From Anaerolineaceae bacterium (GTDB taxonomy: Bacteria > Chloroflexota > Anaerolineae > Aggregatilineales > Phototrophicaceae): 64,000 nt of DNA. Shown in pieces: positions 36,255 to 45,283 of the stretch. The stretch covers positions 96,562 through 160,561 of the forward strand of contig PABP01000034.1 in assembly GCA_002699585.1 (NCBI GenBank). The letters run 5' to 3'. A program made the position numbers and the translations under genes. The notes below the pieces were generated by a model that did no database searches, was not told where the DNA came from, and was given only the letters and a program-made list of their open reading frames with translations. Position 1 is the first letter of the stretch; every line of letters begins with the position of its first letter.

Positions 36255-36281
36255 AAATCCCGACCATCATGGTCGGGATTT
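36255..36281. terminator. Bidirectional terminator hairpin
   Basis: AAATCCCGACCA and TGGTCGGGATTT pair perfectly across a short TCA loop. It lies 3 nt after the GT-C gene stop and 24 nt beyond the stop of the last gene in the secreted array, so it can serve both convergent units. Confidence 0.85.
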
Positions 36282-36305
36282 CGGAAAACAACTATCTGTG
36301 ATCAA

Positions 36306-36824
36306 CTATCCGTGGAAGACGAGGTTATCGAGATACCAGCCAGAAGGCTGATAAGGCTCTCCAAGGCGAATAACGATGGACTTGATTGCTGGTCCACTAT
36401 AGGTGAAGTATCCGTTCATCATAAACTCAGATACTGGAGTAACACCGAATACGATTGTTTCCCGTAACCCGCTTTGCCCTGGACCGTACACTTCAACGAT
36501 AAAGACATCATCCCAGGGCTGATAATCCGACCAGACAACGTAATCGAGTTCGACCGCGACACCGAATTCTATGACGGTTGTTGGTTTATCAAAAGTTAGC
36601 GTCAAGGTGCCGGTACTAGCGAGTGCATTTCCATCGACATGGGGGCCACATAGGTTCAGTGGGCCACTGCACCAGGGTTCATAGATAGATCCATTGTCGA
36701 ACGACACGCCAACAACAGGTTCATCAAAAGTTACAGTCGTCAGTGGCTTTTTGGCAACAGCAGGCTGGACTCCCAGGGACAATGCAAGCAACAAAACGAG
36801 CAAAAACGAAAACTTGATTTTCAT
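36306..36824 (-). CDS. Secreted array protein 4 of 4
   Basis: A 172-residue exported protein. Residues 1-24 (MKIKFSFLLVLLLALSLGVQ...VAK) are a signal peptide almost identical to the next two genes upstream. The mature part starts KKPLTTVTFDEP and shares [27 protein letters not shown] and the ending IDNLVFHG (here LDNLVFHG) with its paralogues. A single beta-sandwich is likely, without a sorting motif. AAGGAGG sits 8 nt upstream of the ATG. Last gene of the array. Function unknown. Confidence 0.85.
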   Translation of the reverse strand: MKIKFSFLLVLLLALSLGVQPAVAKKPLTTVTFDEPVVGVSFDNGSIYEPWCSGPLNLCGPHVDGNALASTGTLTLTFDKPTTVIEFGVAVELDYVVWSDYQPWDDVFIVEVYGPGQSGLRETIVFGVTPVSEFMMNGYFTYSGPAIKSIVIRLGEPYQPSGWYLDNLVFHG

Positions 36825-36886
36825 GATTTGGCCTCCTTAAAGGCTCTAATAACCAAGACAGCGACAGAAGGCGTGTTCAAGATCAC

Positions 36887-37414
36887 TTAGTCATGGAACA
36901 CCACATTGTCGATCCACCAACCGGTGAACCAAAGGTCGGGATCAATGTGGAATACGATCTTATCGACCGCGGGCCCCTGATAGACGAGGTGTCCTTCGCT
37001 CCAATATGAAACGGCCGGGACCGTCGGGACATAGATGGTTTCTCTCAGGCCGCTGTTTCCTGGCCCATACAGATCAACAATAATCGCATCACTAAGTGGG
37101 TAGTCTTCTGTGAGAGCGACCCCAAACTCAACCACTGTCGTTGGTTTATCGAAAGTGACTGTCAGGATGCCGTCGCTTTCGCCACATAGGACGGCACCTT
37201 CTGTATAAGTGCCGCCTTCAATGCCAGTGCATACTGTGAATAAGGAGCCTTCCGCATATTCAAACGTGATTCCATCGGCCACCCAGGTATCGCGGTTGAT
37301 CTTAGTCACTTCATCAAAAGTAATCGTGGTTAGTGGCTTTTTGGCAACAGCAGGCTGAATTCCGACAACAAGCATCAGCAACAAAACGAGCAAAAACGAA
37401 AACTTGGTCTTCAT
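36887..37414 (-). CDS. Secreted array protein 3 of 4
   Basis: A 175-residue paralogue. The signal peptide and the DNA from the upstream AAGGAGG to TTTGATGA are almost the same as in the gene at 37480. Mature segments are TWVADGITFEYAEGSLF, FDKPTTVVEFGVAL, VDLYGPGNSGLRETI, VYQGPAVDKIVFHI and the end WWIDNVVFHD. Cys pair CTGIEGG and CGESDG may form a disulfide. Confidence 0.85.
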   Translation of the reverse strand: MKTKFSFLLVLLLMLVVGIQPAVAKKPLTTITFDEVTKINRDTWVADGITFEYAEGSLFTVCTGIEGGTYTEGAVLCGESDGILTVTFDKPTTVVEFGVALTEDYPLSDAIIVDLYGPGNSGLRETIYVPTVPAVSYWSEGHLVYQGPAVDKIVFHIDPDLWFTGWWIDNVVFHD

Positions 37415-37479
37415 GATTTGGCCTCCTTAAAGGCTTAAATAACGTAAGCCAACAACAGCGGACGGGCCAAACAGCGACA

Positions 37480-38013
37480 TTAGCCGTGAAAAACGATATT
37501 GTCGATCATAAAGCCATAGTCCCACTCACTTTCAGTAAAACGAATGACGACTCTCTCAATTGCAGCACCATGATAGGTAAATAGCGTTTCGCTCGCCGCG
37601 TATTTTGGTGCTGTGGATAGAGTCACACTATCCCGCAACGAGCCATTCCCTGGCTTGTATAGATCAATGATGACGGTGTGGGCCAGCATATCATTCGTTG
37701 CGATGGCCACTCCAAATTCGAGAACCGATGTTGGCTTGTCGAACGTAATCATCATTTCGCCCTTAGGGTAACCCCACAGGCACTTATCTTGAATGTAGTC
37801 AAGTCCCGGCGCACTACCATCACCAAAGATAGCGAAACCAGTCACGCCCAGGTATTCAATTGTGGCGCCTTTTATATATTCACTTCCCATGATGACGTGC
37901 TCTGGCAATTCATCAAAAGTAATCGTAGTCAGTGGCTTTTTGGCAACAGCTGGCTGAATTCCAACAACAAGCATCAGCAACAAAACGAGCAAAAACGAAA
38001 ACTTGGTCTTCAT
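37480..38013 (-). CDS. Secreted array protein 2 of 4
   Basis: A 177-residue paralogue with the same signal peptide. The mature chain has FDELPEHVIMGSEYIKGATIEYLGV, FDKPTSVLEFGVAI, IDLYKPGNGSLRDSV, TYHGAAIERVVIRF and the ending MIDNIVFHG. Overall mature similarity to neighbours is low, while the first 35 codons are almost invariant. ATG 38013 follows AAGGAGG. Confidence 0.85.
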   Translation of the reverse strand: MKTKFSFLLVLLLMLVVGIQPAVAKKPLTTITFDELPEHVIMGSEYIKGATIEYLGVTGFAIFGDGSAPGLDYIQDKCLWGYPKGEMMITFDKPTSVLEFGVAIATNDMLAHTVIIDLYKPGNGSLRDSVTLSTAPKYAASETLFTYHGAAIERVVIRFTESEWDYGFMIDNIVFHG

Positions 38014-38074
38014 GAATTGGCCTCCTTAAAGGCTCAAAGAACATAAGCCAACGACAGGTTGCTGGTCAGCTTAT

Positions 38075-38629
38075 CTAGTTGTGGAACACCAGGTTATCGA
38101 TGACAAAATCAGCCCGTAAGAGGGCGTCACTAAAGCGAATGACGACTTGCTCAACGGCGGGACCATGATAGCTGAATTGTGTATTACGCCAGTTGTAGAT
38201 TGGCTCTGCTAGGGAGAGCACTCGGGTCTCCCGCAAGCCGGACTGACCCGGCCCGTATAGATCAACGAAAATCGGTTCATCTGGCCAATAGCGTGAAATC
38301 GCAAAACCGAATTTGACAACGGTTGTCGGGCTGTCAAAGGTAATGGTTACGCCCCATGGCACGGCTTCTCCCCAGATTGCCTTATCATTGGCATAGAGGA
38401 GTCCATCTGAGCCAAGATTGTGGTCATTAATATCAGCGACGATGGCTCCGTATGCTCCCCATAGTGGACTGTATATGGTAGCGCCCGAAACCTGTAATGT
38501 ATCAACGACCTGATAGTCAGGAATATCTTCAAAAGTAATGGTGGTCAGTGGCTTTTTAGCGGTGGCTGGCTGCAGCCCCAGAGTCAATGCAAACAAGAGT
38601 ACGAGGATAATACTAAAGCGATCTTTCAT
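38075..38629 (-). CDS. Secreted array protein 1 of 4 (most divergent)
   Basis: A 184-residue first member of the array. The signal peptide differs ([25 protein letters not shown]) but is followed by the same [57 protein letters not shown] and VIDNLVFHN align with the rest. The upstream ribosome-binding region differs (GGGGGCATACC before ATG), so this may be the oldest copy. The promoter for the whole array must lie upstream of 38629. Confidence 0.85.
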
Positions 38630-38941
38630 GGTATGCCCCCATCATAAGCTGAGGAACAAGGATGAAGGCATGCGTTGTAACTTGGACCGACGAGCGGGCG
38701 TCGTGATGGTAGGGGAGGAAGATCTGTGCTCAATGCGAGAGAATGTTTCGTGATATGTTACATTTCACGCATGTCTCCTAATATTATCTTATAATGTCAT
38801 ACTTTCGGTTGGGAAGTGATTTTTGTCATATCCAATGCCACGGGCATTTGCCGTACGAACTGGCTAAAATAAAGCGTAACTTGCGACGAAGGCCTGCAAA
38901 ATACGTAAAGAATGTGTAGATTCAGCAATGCAGGGGGAGCG
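38630..38941. other. Divergent promoter region between array and DinB gene
   Basis: 312 nt without a convincing gene. It holds the promoters for the minus-strand secreted array and the plus-strand DinB-like gene; AAAATACGTAAAG-type AT-rich stretches occur near 38899. Nothing else is recognised. Confidence 0.4.
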
Positions 38942-39436
38942 ATGGGTATTCGGGAGCAGTTGCGCGAGGAGATCGAAGCAACCCGGCTGGCGTTCCATGC
39001 GTTGGCGGATGAATTGCGCCCGGAAGACTGGCATAAGCCGACGCCGAACCCCAACTGGGACGTCAGCATTATGATGTTCCATATGACCGTTGCAACTAAC
39101 TACCTTCCGGCGGATGTCGCCATGATCCGCCGCCTGAATATCGTAATTTACCCGCCCGCGTTTATTTTCAACCCCTTTACCGAGTTCGTCACGCGCAATG
39201 GGTCACGTCGCTACACGCTGGATACCATCGCCCAGGCCTACGACAAAGCCAACACGCAAACCCTCAAAGCACTCGATAGCGTCAATGACAACGAATGGCA
39301 CAAGAGCGCCATTTTCCCGGGTTACGATCCCATGCTCAGTGGCCGCGTGACTATCAAGGGCCTGTTCCACTATGTCAGCCGCCATTTTGAGCTACACGCC
39401 GCAGAAATCCGCCAGAGTGTGGCCGAGAGCGATTAA
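38942..39436 (+). CDS. DinB/YfiT-like metal-binding four-helix protein
   Basis: A 164-residue protein of the DinB superfamily: an N-terminal helix IREQLREEIEATRLAFHALADELRPEDW, the metal-ligand helix MMFHMTVATNY, and C-terminal RHFELHAAEIRQ with two His, giving the usual three-His site. Such proteins bind divalent metal and often act as thiol transferases or are of unknown role. Start ATG 38942 is preferred because GGGGAG lies 2-7 nt before it; ATG 38912 would add a poor N-terminus. Its stop overlaps by 4 nt the stop of the convergent membrane gene. Confidence 0.8.
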   Translation: MGIREQLREEIEATRLAFHALADELRPEDWHKPTPNPNWDVSIMMFHMTVATNYLPADVAMIRRLNIVIYPPAFIFNPFTEFVTRNGSRRYTLDTIAQAYDKANTQTLKALDSVNDNEWHKSAIFPGYDPMLSGRVTIKGLFHYVSRHFELHAAEIRQSVAESD

Positions 39437-40164
39437 TATGACTGGGCGCGGCGCTGCTGGGCCGGGTGCTGACCTTCTTCCAGAGTGTTGCGCGCATCTT
39501 CAACCAGACGCTCAATATCTGGCTGATCGTCTGCATCACGGTTGTTTTGCTTTAGCTGGCCATCATCACGGCGCAGCGTAAAAGCCAAAAGCAGGGCAAC
39601 CAGGCCCGTCACCAGGGGGAATGTGTCGGTGACAATCGGCGATTGCAGTCCCCAAAATGTATTGATCTGGAAGAACTGTGTTGCGATAGCGTACAGTATA
39701 TACAATCCGATGCTGGCCAATGTGCCACCGAACCATATCCAGGCGCGCTTAACCTGGTCGCGCAAAATGACCCAGTGAGCCAGGGCGGGTAAAATTAACA
39801 TCGGCAAGTTGCGAATCAGTAGTTGAACGGGCACAGTCGCGGGTGCCACCCAATCCATTGTGGGCATGGCGAAACTCATTAGCATGCCGATGACCATTGC
39901 GGCGACTGTTGCGGGCACCCAGTACTTTAGTGGTCGCTGGAAAAGCCGCCGCAGTAAATAAGCCTGTCCCCAGGCTTGTATCAGCCACATGGGGATTGAG
40001 AGCAGCATCGACAAAAACAGCAAAGGAAAGGCCCATGCTGTCGCCGAGATGAGCGTTTCAAAGATAAGAGGTGAAACGACGGAGATGCCAACGGCCAGGG
40101 CCAGCCATAATGCTAAAAAACGTCCCCAACTCAGCGGGCTGATATATTTTTTCTTTTTGGCCAT
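39433..40164 (-). CDS. Membrane protein, paralogue 3 of the RRAQSY trio
   Basis: A 243-residue protein with about six transmembrane segments; first MAKKKKYISPLSWGRFLALWLALAVGISVV, and a conserved central segment QAYLLRRLFQRPLKYWVPATV. The cytoplasmic tail is acidic (NNRDADDQPDIERLVEDARN) and ends QQRRAQSY, a motif also found at the ends of the two upstream paralogues. Function unknown; not similar to a transporter family I know. Confidence 0.8.
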   Translation of the reverse strand: MAKKKKYISPLSWGRFLALWLALAVGISVVSPLIFETLISATAWAFPLLFLSMLLSIPMWLIQAWGQAYLLRRLFQRPLKYWVPATVAAMVIGMLMSFAMPTMDWVAPATVPVQLLIRNLPMLILPALAHWVILRDQVKRAWIWFGGTLASIGLYILYAIATQFFQINTFWGLQSPIVTDTFPLVTGLVALLLAFTLRRDDGQLKQNNRDADDQPDIERLVEDARNTLEEGQHPAQQRRAQSY

Positions 40165-40177
40165 CCGTGTATCTCTC

Positions 40178-40921
40178 CTAGTAACTTTGTGCGCGGCGCT
40201 GGACCAATGGCACTTCGTCAGCGTGTGGATCGCTGGCGTCGTCCACCAGCCGACTGTAATCGGTATCCTCGTCTTGATTGATGGCGAAAGAATTATTGTC
40301 TCGTCTTGCGAGTTTCGCTATACGGACCGCGGCAAATCCCATGATAGCAGCGTGAACAATCGTATAGATGAACCATAGAGGTAACGGCGGGTCGCTCAGC
40401 CCCATAGTCGCGTTTATGAGGAGATTGAAGCCAACAAAGGGCACAATACTCACTATCCCAGCGGCCAACCACAACCACGCATATTTAATGCGGCGACGTA
40501 ACACCAGCCATTGACCAAACGCTGGGATCATTAACGATGGTAGTGCGAGAAAAGTCAGAAAAAAGACAAATTGGAACGGTTCTCTAAACTGTGCCAGGAA
40601 CTCTGATGGTATGAAAAACGGGAAATAGCTTAAGAGCGTGGTTATTAACATGGCGCCTACGGTTACAGGCACCCAGAACCGCAGTGGGCGTTGGAATAGG
40701 CGCTGCAACAAGTGAGCTTGGCCAATAGCAGAAAATGTCTGTACAAAGATCGTTATGATGAGCGCTTATAGTATATGGATGCTTTCGCTGGCAGGGGAGG
40801 TAGATAACAGGTTAAGCGATATAGTGCTCCGAGTGAAATAGATCACTGCTGCAAGCATGATCCACAGCAGCATGAATCGTGTCGCACTCAGTGGCCTGAT
40901 TTTGTTCTTGCGTTTGCCCAT
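40178..40921 (-). pseudogene. Membrane protein, paralogue 2, interrupted by TAA
   Basis: The frame from ATG 40921 gives MGKRKNKIRPLSATRFMLLW, close to the neighbours, but codon 52 is TAA (40768-40766). The same frame then continues FSAIGQAHLLQRLFQRPLRFWVPV to the normal end VPLVQRRAQSY. No other lesion is visible. Either a nonsense mutation or a recent sequence error; a restart at TTG near 40711 would yield only the C-terminal two-thirds. Confidence 0.8.
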
Positions 40922-40933
40922 AATGATCTGCTC

Positions 40934-41662
40934 CTAGTAACTTTGTGCGCGGCGTTGGGACAGGGGGGCTTCGTCGGCTTGCGAATCCTTAGCTTCGTCC
41001 ATCAGCCTGGATATATCAGCATCTTCGTCGCTGCTGCTGTCGGCTAGCGTATACTCATCGCGCCGTGCTAAGAAAACCATCAGCAGCATGACCAGGCCCG
41101 TCACAACACTGGCTGCGATGTTAAACGTCACCCAGGCCGGGTACAGCATATCGAGGTTGGTACGTGCCTGCTGGAAACCCGTATACACGCTGAAAATCCC
41201 GGAAACCCCAATCGAAGCAGCGATCCACAACCAGGCATGGCGCAGGTAACGTCGTAACAAGGCCCATTGCGCGATGGCTGGCACGACGAAAATGGGTGCA
41301 TTCAGCAGCAGCGTATTGATGAACCATGTGAAAAGGATGGTTTGGTCATACGATATGGACACTGGCAGTATGAAATCTAGTAGTGCGCCGAGTAGGGTGC
41401 CGACGACGGTCAGAGGCACCCAGTATTTGAGCTTGCGTTGGAGAAAATGTTGCAACAGCCTGACTTGCCCCCAGGCGAGCATGGCATTCAGCGGGATGGA
41501 TGACACCAGATAGAGTAGGCGCGTCGTCGTAATATCTAGCGCAGGCGTCACGGTCCGGTAGACCTCATTGCCCACAATCGCCATGCCCACATTCAGCATT
41601 AGCCACAGGAGGAAAAAGAGCGGCCAACGCATCCGCCGGATTTTCTGTTTGGTTTTACTCAT
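40934..41662 (-). CDS. Membrane protein, paralogue 1 of the RRAQSY trio
   Basis: A 242-residue intact paralogue with about six transmembrane segments; N-terminal MSKTKQKIRRMRWPLFFLLWLMLNVGMAIV, central GQVRLLQHFLQRKLKYWVPLTVVG, and an acidic tail SSDEDADISRLMDEAKDS ending SQRRAQSY. It is followed in tandem by two more members, one broken. The conserved C-terminal hexapeptide in every copy suggests a binding or processing signal. Confidence 0.8.
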   Translation of the reverse strand: MSKTKQKIRRMRWPLFFLLWLMLNVGMAIVGNEVYRTVTPALDITTTRLLYLVSSIPLNAMLAWGQVRLLQHFLQRKLKYWVPLTVVGTLLGALLDFILPVSISYDQTILFTWFINTLLLNAPIFVVPAIAQWALLRRYLRHAWLWIAASIGVSGIFSVYTGFQQARTNLDMLYPAWVTFNIAASVVTGLVMLLMVFLARRDEYTLADSSSDEDADISRLMDEAKDSQADEAPLSQRRAQSY

Positions 41663-41750
41663 GGTATCGCCCTCGTCGCATTCTCACCTATACTAATGGT
41701 TATTATAACCGGGTTTGTCAACGTTTCTGGGCGACGGCCAGCCTACGGAA

Positions 41751-42485
41751 TCAGGACTTACCGTTTTGCTTCAGGCGGACATAGATGCCTTTGGACTGTT
41801 TGCGAGTTTCAAAATAAGGGGTCGCTTCCACAAGTTGGGAGAGCAGCTTATGGCCGTAGGTACGCGGGTCAAAGCCAGGGTCTAGCTGGCGCAGTGAACT
41901 GCCTAAACCTCCCAGGTGCGCCCAACCATCTTCCTGCACGACCGAATCAAAGGCGGTGAGGAAAAGCTGCTTCAAGGATCGTTGCTTGCCATCGCCCGTT
42001 TTTGATTTGCTCTTAGACTTGCTGGGTGGCGTTTCTTCGTCTTCAGTGACAGGTGGCAGGTTCTCTGTATAGACGAAAATGTCACATGCATTGACGAAGG
42101 AGCGCGGCGTCAATTTACGGCCAATCCCCATAACAAATAAGTTTTTCTCGCGGATGCGGGTGGCGAGCCGAGTGTAGTCACTATCACTAGAAACGATGCA
42201 AATGCCATCGACACCCGCTGTATAGATGATGTCCATTGCATCGATAATGAGGGCGCTGTCGGTTGAATTCTTGCCCGTCGTATAGCTGAATTGCTGCTCC
42301 GGCTTGAGCGCATATGTATGCAGGATTTCCTTCCAGCCTTTGAGCTGGGTCGTCGTCCAATCGCCATACACACGGCGAATCGTCATGATGCCGTAGCGAC
42401 TCACCTCAGCCAGGACCTGCGGCAGTAGTTTAGCCTCAGCGTTATCACCGTCAATCATCAATGCCAGCCGTCGATTTGCAGCCAT
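41751..42485 (-). CDS. NYN domain ribonuclease-like protein with OST-HTH (LOTUS) domain
   Basis: A 244-residue soluble protein. Residues 7-135 are a NYN/LabA-type PIN-like nuclease: ALMIDGDNA (first Asp), TTGKNSTDSALIIDAMDIIY and ICIVSSDSDYTRLA carry the acidic active-site residues. A basic SKSKSKSKTGDGK linker leads to residues 170-240, an OST-HTH/LOTUS domain (LKQLFLTAFDSVVQEDGWAHLGGLGSSL). The combination binds and may cleave RNA. ATG 42485 follows AAAGAGAGGA. Confidence 0.88.
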   Translation of the reverse strand: MAANRRLALMIDGDNAEAKLLPQVLAEVSRYGIMTIRRVYGDWTTTQLKGWKEILHTYALKPEQQFSYTTGKNSTDSALIIDAMDIIYTAGVDGICIVSSDSDYTRLATRIREKNLFVMGIGRKLTPRSFVNACDIFVYTENLPPVTEDEETPPSKSKSKSKTGDGKQRSLKQLFLTAFDSVVQEDGWAHLGGLGSSLRQLDPGFDPRTYGHKLLSQLVEATPYFETRKQSKGIYVRLKQNGKS

Positions 42486-42585
42486 AAAATAATCCTCTCT
42501 TTAGGAAATACGTTAATAACGCTCATCAGCCGCGTGATGAACATCGCATTCTTGATTATGGGGGCATATGGTGCTTAATGATAGC

Positions 42586-43860
42586 TTAGGTGGCGATAGG
42601 CAAACTAAACCAGAATGTGGTGCCATTGGCGTTGCTTTCGACACCTATCTCACCGTGTAATTTTTCGATGAGTAGCTTGACCGTTGTTAATCCGATGCCG
42701 GTACCCGATCTTTGCCGATCTTCGTCATGGAGGCGTGTAAACGGCTCAAAAATTTGGACACGTTTCTCTTCAGGAATGGCAGGGCCGTTATTGGTGATTG
42801 AGAACCGCAGAGATCGGTCGGGAGTCTCAGCACTGATGCTGATTAGCGGTGGCGTGCCACCATATTTGCAGGCATTGCTGATGAGATTTGTCCAGATATG
42901 CTCAATCCAGGAGTATTGGCCTTGGGCTAAGGGCAGATTGTCCAGGCTTGGGTCGAGCTGGATGTTGGCGGCGAACAATTGAATGATCGGTTGCATAGAG
43001 GTGATAGCGTTCAATATCACTGCCTTGACATCGATTGTGTCGTAAATGGTGTATATATCACTCCTGACGCTGGCCAGAAGCAGGATACTCGTTATCCAAT
43101 CGCTCATACCCATGCTTGCGGAACTGATGTATGTTGCCTTCTGGATAATTTGATCTTTGCTCATTTTATCGATGTAATTACGCAGAAAATCTGCCGAGCT
43201 AATAATCGTTGCAATCGGTTGCTTCAGGTCGTGCGCCATGGCATTTATGGCTGCTTCCGTGTCGTTTAATTTGCGTTCTAGCTCGTCGATCAAGCGTCTT
43301 AGATCTTGGTTTTCACTATGTACATATATGTTCTCAAGCACTGGTGCAAGAATCCAGCCTGTAAATTCAATGACGGCTCGGTACTCGTTTGAGAACTTTT
43401 GTTGCTCGCGCCACATGACTGTTAGAACAGCAATTGGCTTACCGTATCGCTGAATCAATATATGGTATAGAGAAGCGACTCCCTGTTTTTGATAAAAGTC
43501 ACGTGATGCATCCGTAAATACCCCAAACTCGGCAATATCCTCAACAAACATCGGTGGCCCACCGCTCATTATCCAAATCTTGGCCAGAGATTCATCATCG
43601 ATATTAACGGTAAATGGCCAAGGACCATTTTCATTATTTTGATTATGCCAAAATGCTTGGGGTTCCAACTTTGGTAATGCGCCAACATCTATAACGCAGC
43701 GGCGAAGATCTATGCAAAGGCAATCATGGTTGAGTGGGAATTCGGACAATCCCTCAAGTACTGCTTCGACAGTTTCAGCTTTGATAATATGCCGAAGCAA
43801 GGAGAATACCATCGACGAGAAGGGGGGATAATCAAAGATCGATGCGTATTCAGTTCCCAT
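42586..43860 (-). CDS. Sensor histidine kinase with N-terminal GAF-like domain
   Basis: A 424-residue soluble kinase. Residues 15-180 resemble a GAF domain (VFSLLRHIIKAETVEAVLEGL). A coiled linker follows to 205. HisKA has H210 (MAHDLKQPIATII), an H-D-L-K variant. HATPase motifs are LISNACKYG, ITNNGPAIP and GTGIGLTTVKLL. No adjacent regulator is in the same operon; the Crp/Fnr gene is divergent. Confidence 0.88.
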   Translation of the reverse strand: MGTEYASIFDYPPFSSMVFSLLRHIIKAETVEAVLEGLSEFPLNHDCLCIDLRRCVIDVGALPKLEPQAFWHNQNNENGPWPFTVNIDDESLAKIWIMSGGPPMFVEDIAEFGVFTDASRDFYQKQGVASLYHILIQRYGKPIAVLTVMWREQQKFSNEYRAVIEFTGWILAPVLENIYVHSENQDLRRLIDELERKLNDTEAAINAMAHDLKQPIATIISSADFLRNYIDKMSKDQIIQKATYISSASMGMSDWITSILLLASVRSDIYTIYDTIDVKAVILNAITSMQPIIQLFAANIQLDPSLDNLPLAQGQYSWIEHIWTNLISNACKYGGTPPLISISAETPDRSLRFSITNNGPAIPEEKRVQIFEPFTRLHDEDRQRSGTGIGLTTVKLLIEKLHGEIGVESNANGTTFWFSLPIAT

Positions 43861-44134
43861 ACAAGAACACTAAGTTCCTACTCTATAGTTAATATTTTAT
43901 CCGAAGATCACTATGTATGCTACTGTCGACAAGAATATGGGGTAGGCTGTTTTCCGGCTTGCGAACGTAAACTAGGCGTTTGATCCTTATCAACAAGGTA
44001 CTCATCTCACAATCTTCATTTAAGCACAATATGGCTGTCTTTCCTAATTGGACCCATCCGTACCCAAAAACGCCCTTATACTAATAACAACCAACTAGTT
44101 CCCTTTATTTGAAAGAATACTTGGAGAATGTCCA

Positions 44135-44806
44135 ATGATTACTGCCCCGGATTTTACGAAGCTCCGTAATTACATGATGTTCCGTGAACTTGACGAAAAC
44201 TCGCTGAGCGAATTGGCAAAACACTGCCAGTACCTCGAACTGCAAGCGGGGAAGACGCTCTTTGAACAAAACGAGGCCAGTGATGCCCTCTATATGCTGG
44301 AAGATGGCCAGATACACGTCGTTCGCCAATATCCTGATGGCGAACAGGTCATCCTTGCCACAGAAGGCCCTTACTATGTTATCGGGGACCTGTCGATGTT
44401 GACAGGCAGCCCCCGCACGGGCACGGTCGTCGCTGTGTCTGACTGCACGCTCATCCGCCTGAGCCGCGAAGCCTTTGATGATGTTTGCAGCCGCGTCCCC
44501 GGTATTTCTGCCAGCCTTGTCACTTATGTGGCCAAGCGGCTGTATCGACTAAACCTGCAAGTACGCGAGCACGCCATTGGCAATGTCGCGGCGCGTGTCG
44601 CGAGCCTGCTGATGTTATTGTCCGGTAGGGAATCAGACACGAAGAACACCTCAATTCGCATCAACCGCATGGCACGGGCCGCCGCCACCGATGCCGACAA
44701 AGTCGAGCGCATCCTACATGAGTGGGACGAGGCGGGTTACATCAGCTACGATGGCCGCCAGGTGACCCTCAACGATATCGACAAGATACGCGACCTGGCA
44801 GGGTAG
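44135..44806 (+). CDS. Crp/Fnr family transcriptional regulator
   Basis: A 223-residue regulator with an N-terminal cyclic-nucleotide-binding fold (FRELDENSLSELAKHCQYLELQAGKTLFEQNEASDALYMLEDGQIHVVRQ), a central dimer helix (YVAKRLYRLNLQV), and a C-terminal winged HTH at about 170-223 (RMARAAATDADKVERILHEWDEAGYISYDGRQVTL). No FNR-type cysteine cluster, so ligand is unclear. It precedes the archaellum cluster in the same direction, 477 nt away behind a terminator, and could control it. Confidence 0.88.
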   Translation: MITAPDFTKLRNYMMFRELDENSLSELAKHCQYLELQAGKTLFEQNEASDALYMLEDGQIHVVRQYPDGEQVILATEGPYYVIGDLSMLTGSPRTGTVVAVSDCTLIRLSREAFDDVCSRVPGISASLVTYVAKRLYRLNLQVREHAIGNVAARVASLLMLLSGRESDTKNTSIRINRMARAAATDADKVERILHEWDEAGYISYDGRQVTLNDIDKIRDLAG

Positions 44807-44842
44807 TTACTTCTCCGGCTAGCACAACCACCACATATCATC

Positions 44843-44880
44843 AAACGAGCTGGGGACGCTAGATATTCCCGGCTCGTTTT
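44843..44880 (+). terminator. Terminator after the Crp/Fnr gene
   Basis: AAACGAGC pairs with GCTCGTTT, extended by TGGGGA against TCCCG with a small internal mismatch, ending TTTT. It isolates the archaellum cluster from read-through. Confidence 0.8.
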
Positions 44881-45283
44881 GCCTGTGGCTATACTTAAGT
44901 ACTGCCGCTTACTTTTGCTTATCCCCCTCTCTGGAAATAAATTGTCAAATCGGATCAAGAGAGAAAGCCTTATTGCCACATTTTGTTGTAGAGAATAAAG
45001 CCCTCAACACAAGTATTATTAAACTCGCTTGTCTCAATGGAAGTTAGTATTCGATACAACTAAATTAAGTAATATAATATTAATATCGTGTCATATAGTC
45101 TTTAAGGGTCATAAAAGATCAACATTACTAAAAATAACCGCAGTTTCTACGTGTAAATACGTAATTATAAAGATACATTAAATCAGTGGTACTACGTATT
45201 CTTGCGTTAATGACTCGACATTATATTTAGGATGTATTGGTTGAACAAGCGATTCACAACTCAAAATCAATGGAGACAAAACA
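44881..45283. other. AT-rich leader region of the archaellum cluster
   Basis: 403 nt with no gene. It is markedly AT-rich, with several TACGTA-type motifs (45155 and 45191 region), and must contain the promoter of arlB and any regulator sites. I could not assign -35/-10 boxes with confidence. GGAGAC lies 7 nt before ATG 45284. Confidence 0.5.

Noticed and set aside
40766..40768. TAA in the membrane paralogue as programmed read-through
   Set aside because: TAA is not used for recoding in known bacterial systems, and both intact paralogues show the frame is normally open; decay is simpler.
45199..45227. TTCTTG with TATATT at 17-bp spacing as the arlB promoter
   Set aside because: The -35-like box matches the consensus too poorly (about two of six), so I leave the promoter unassigned.
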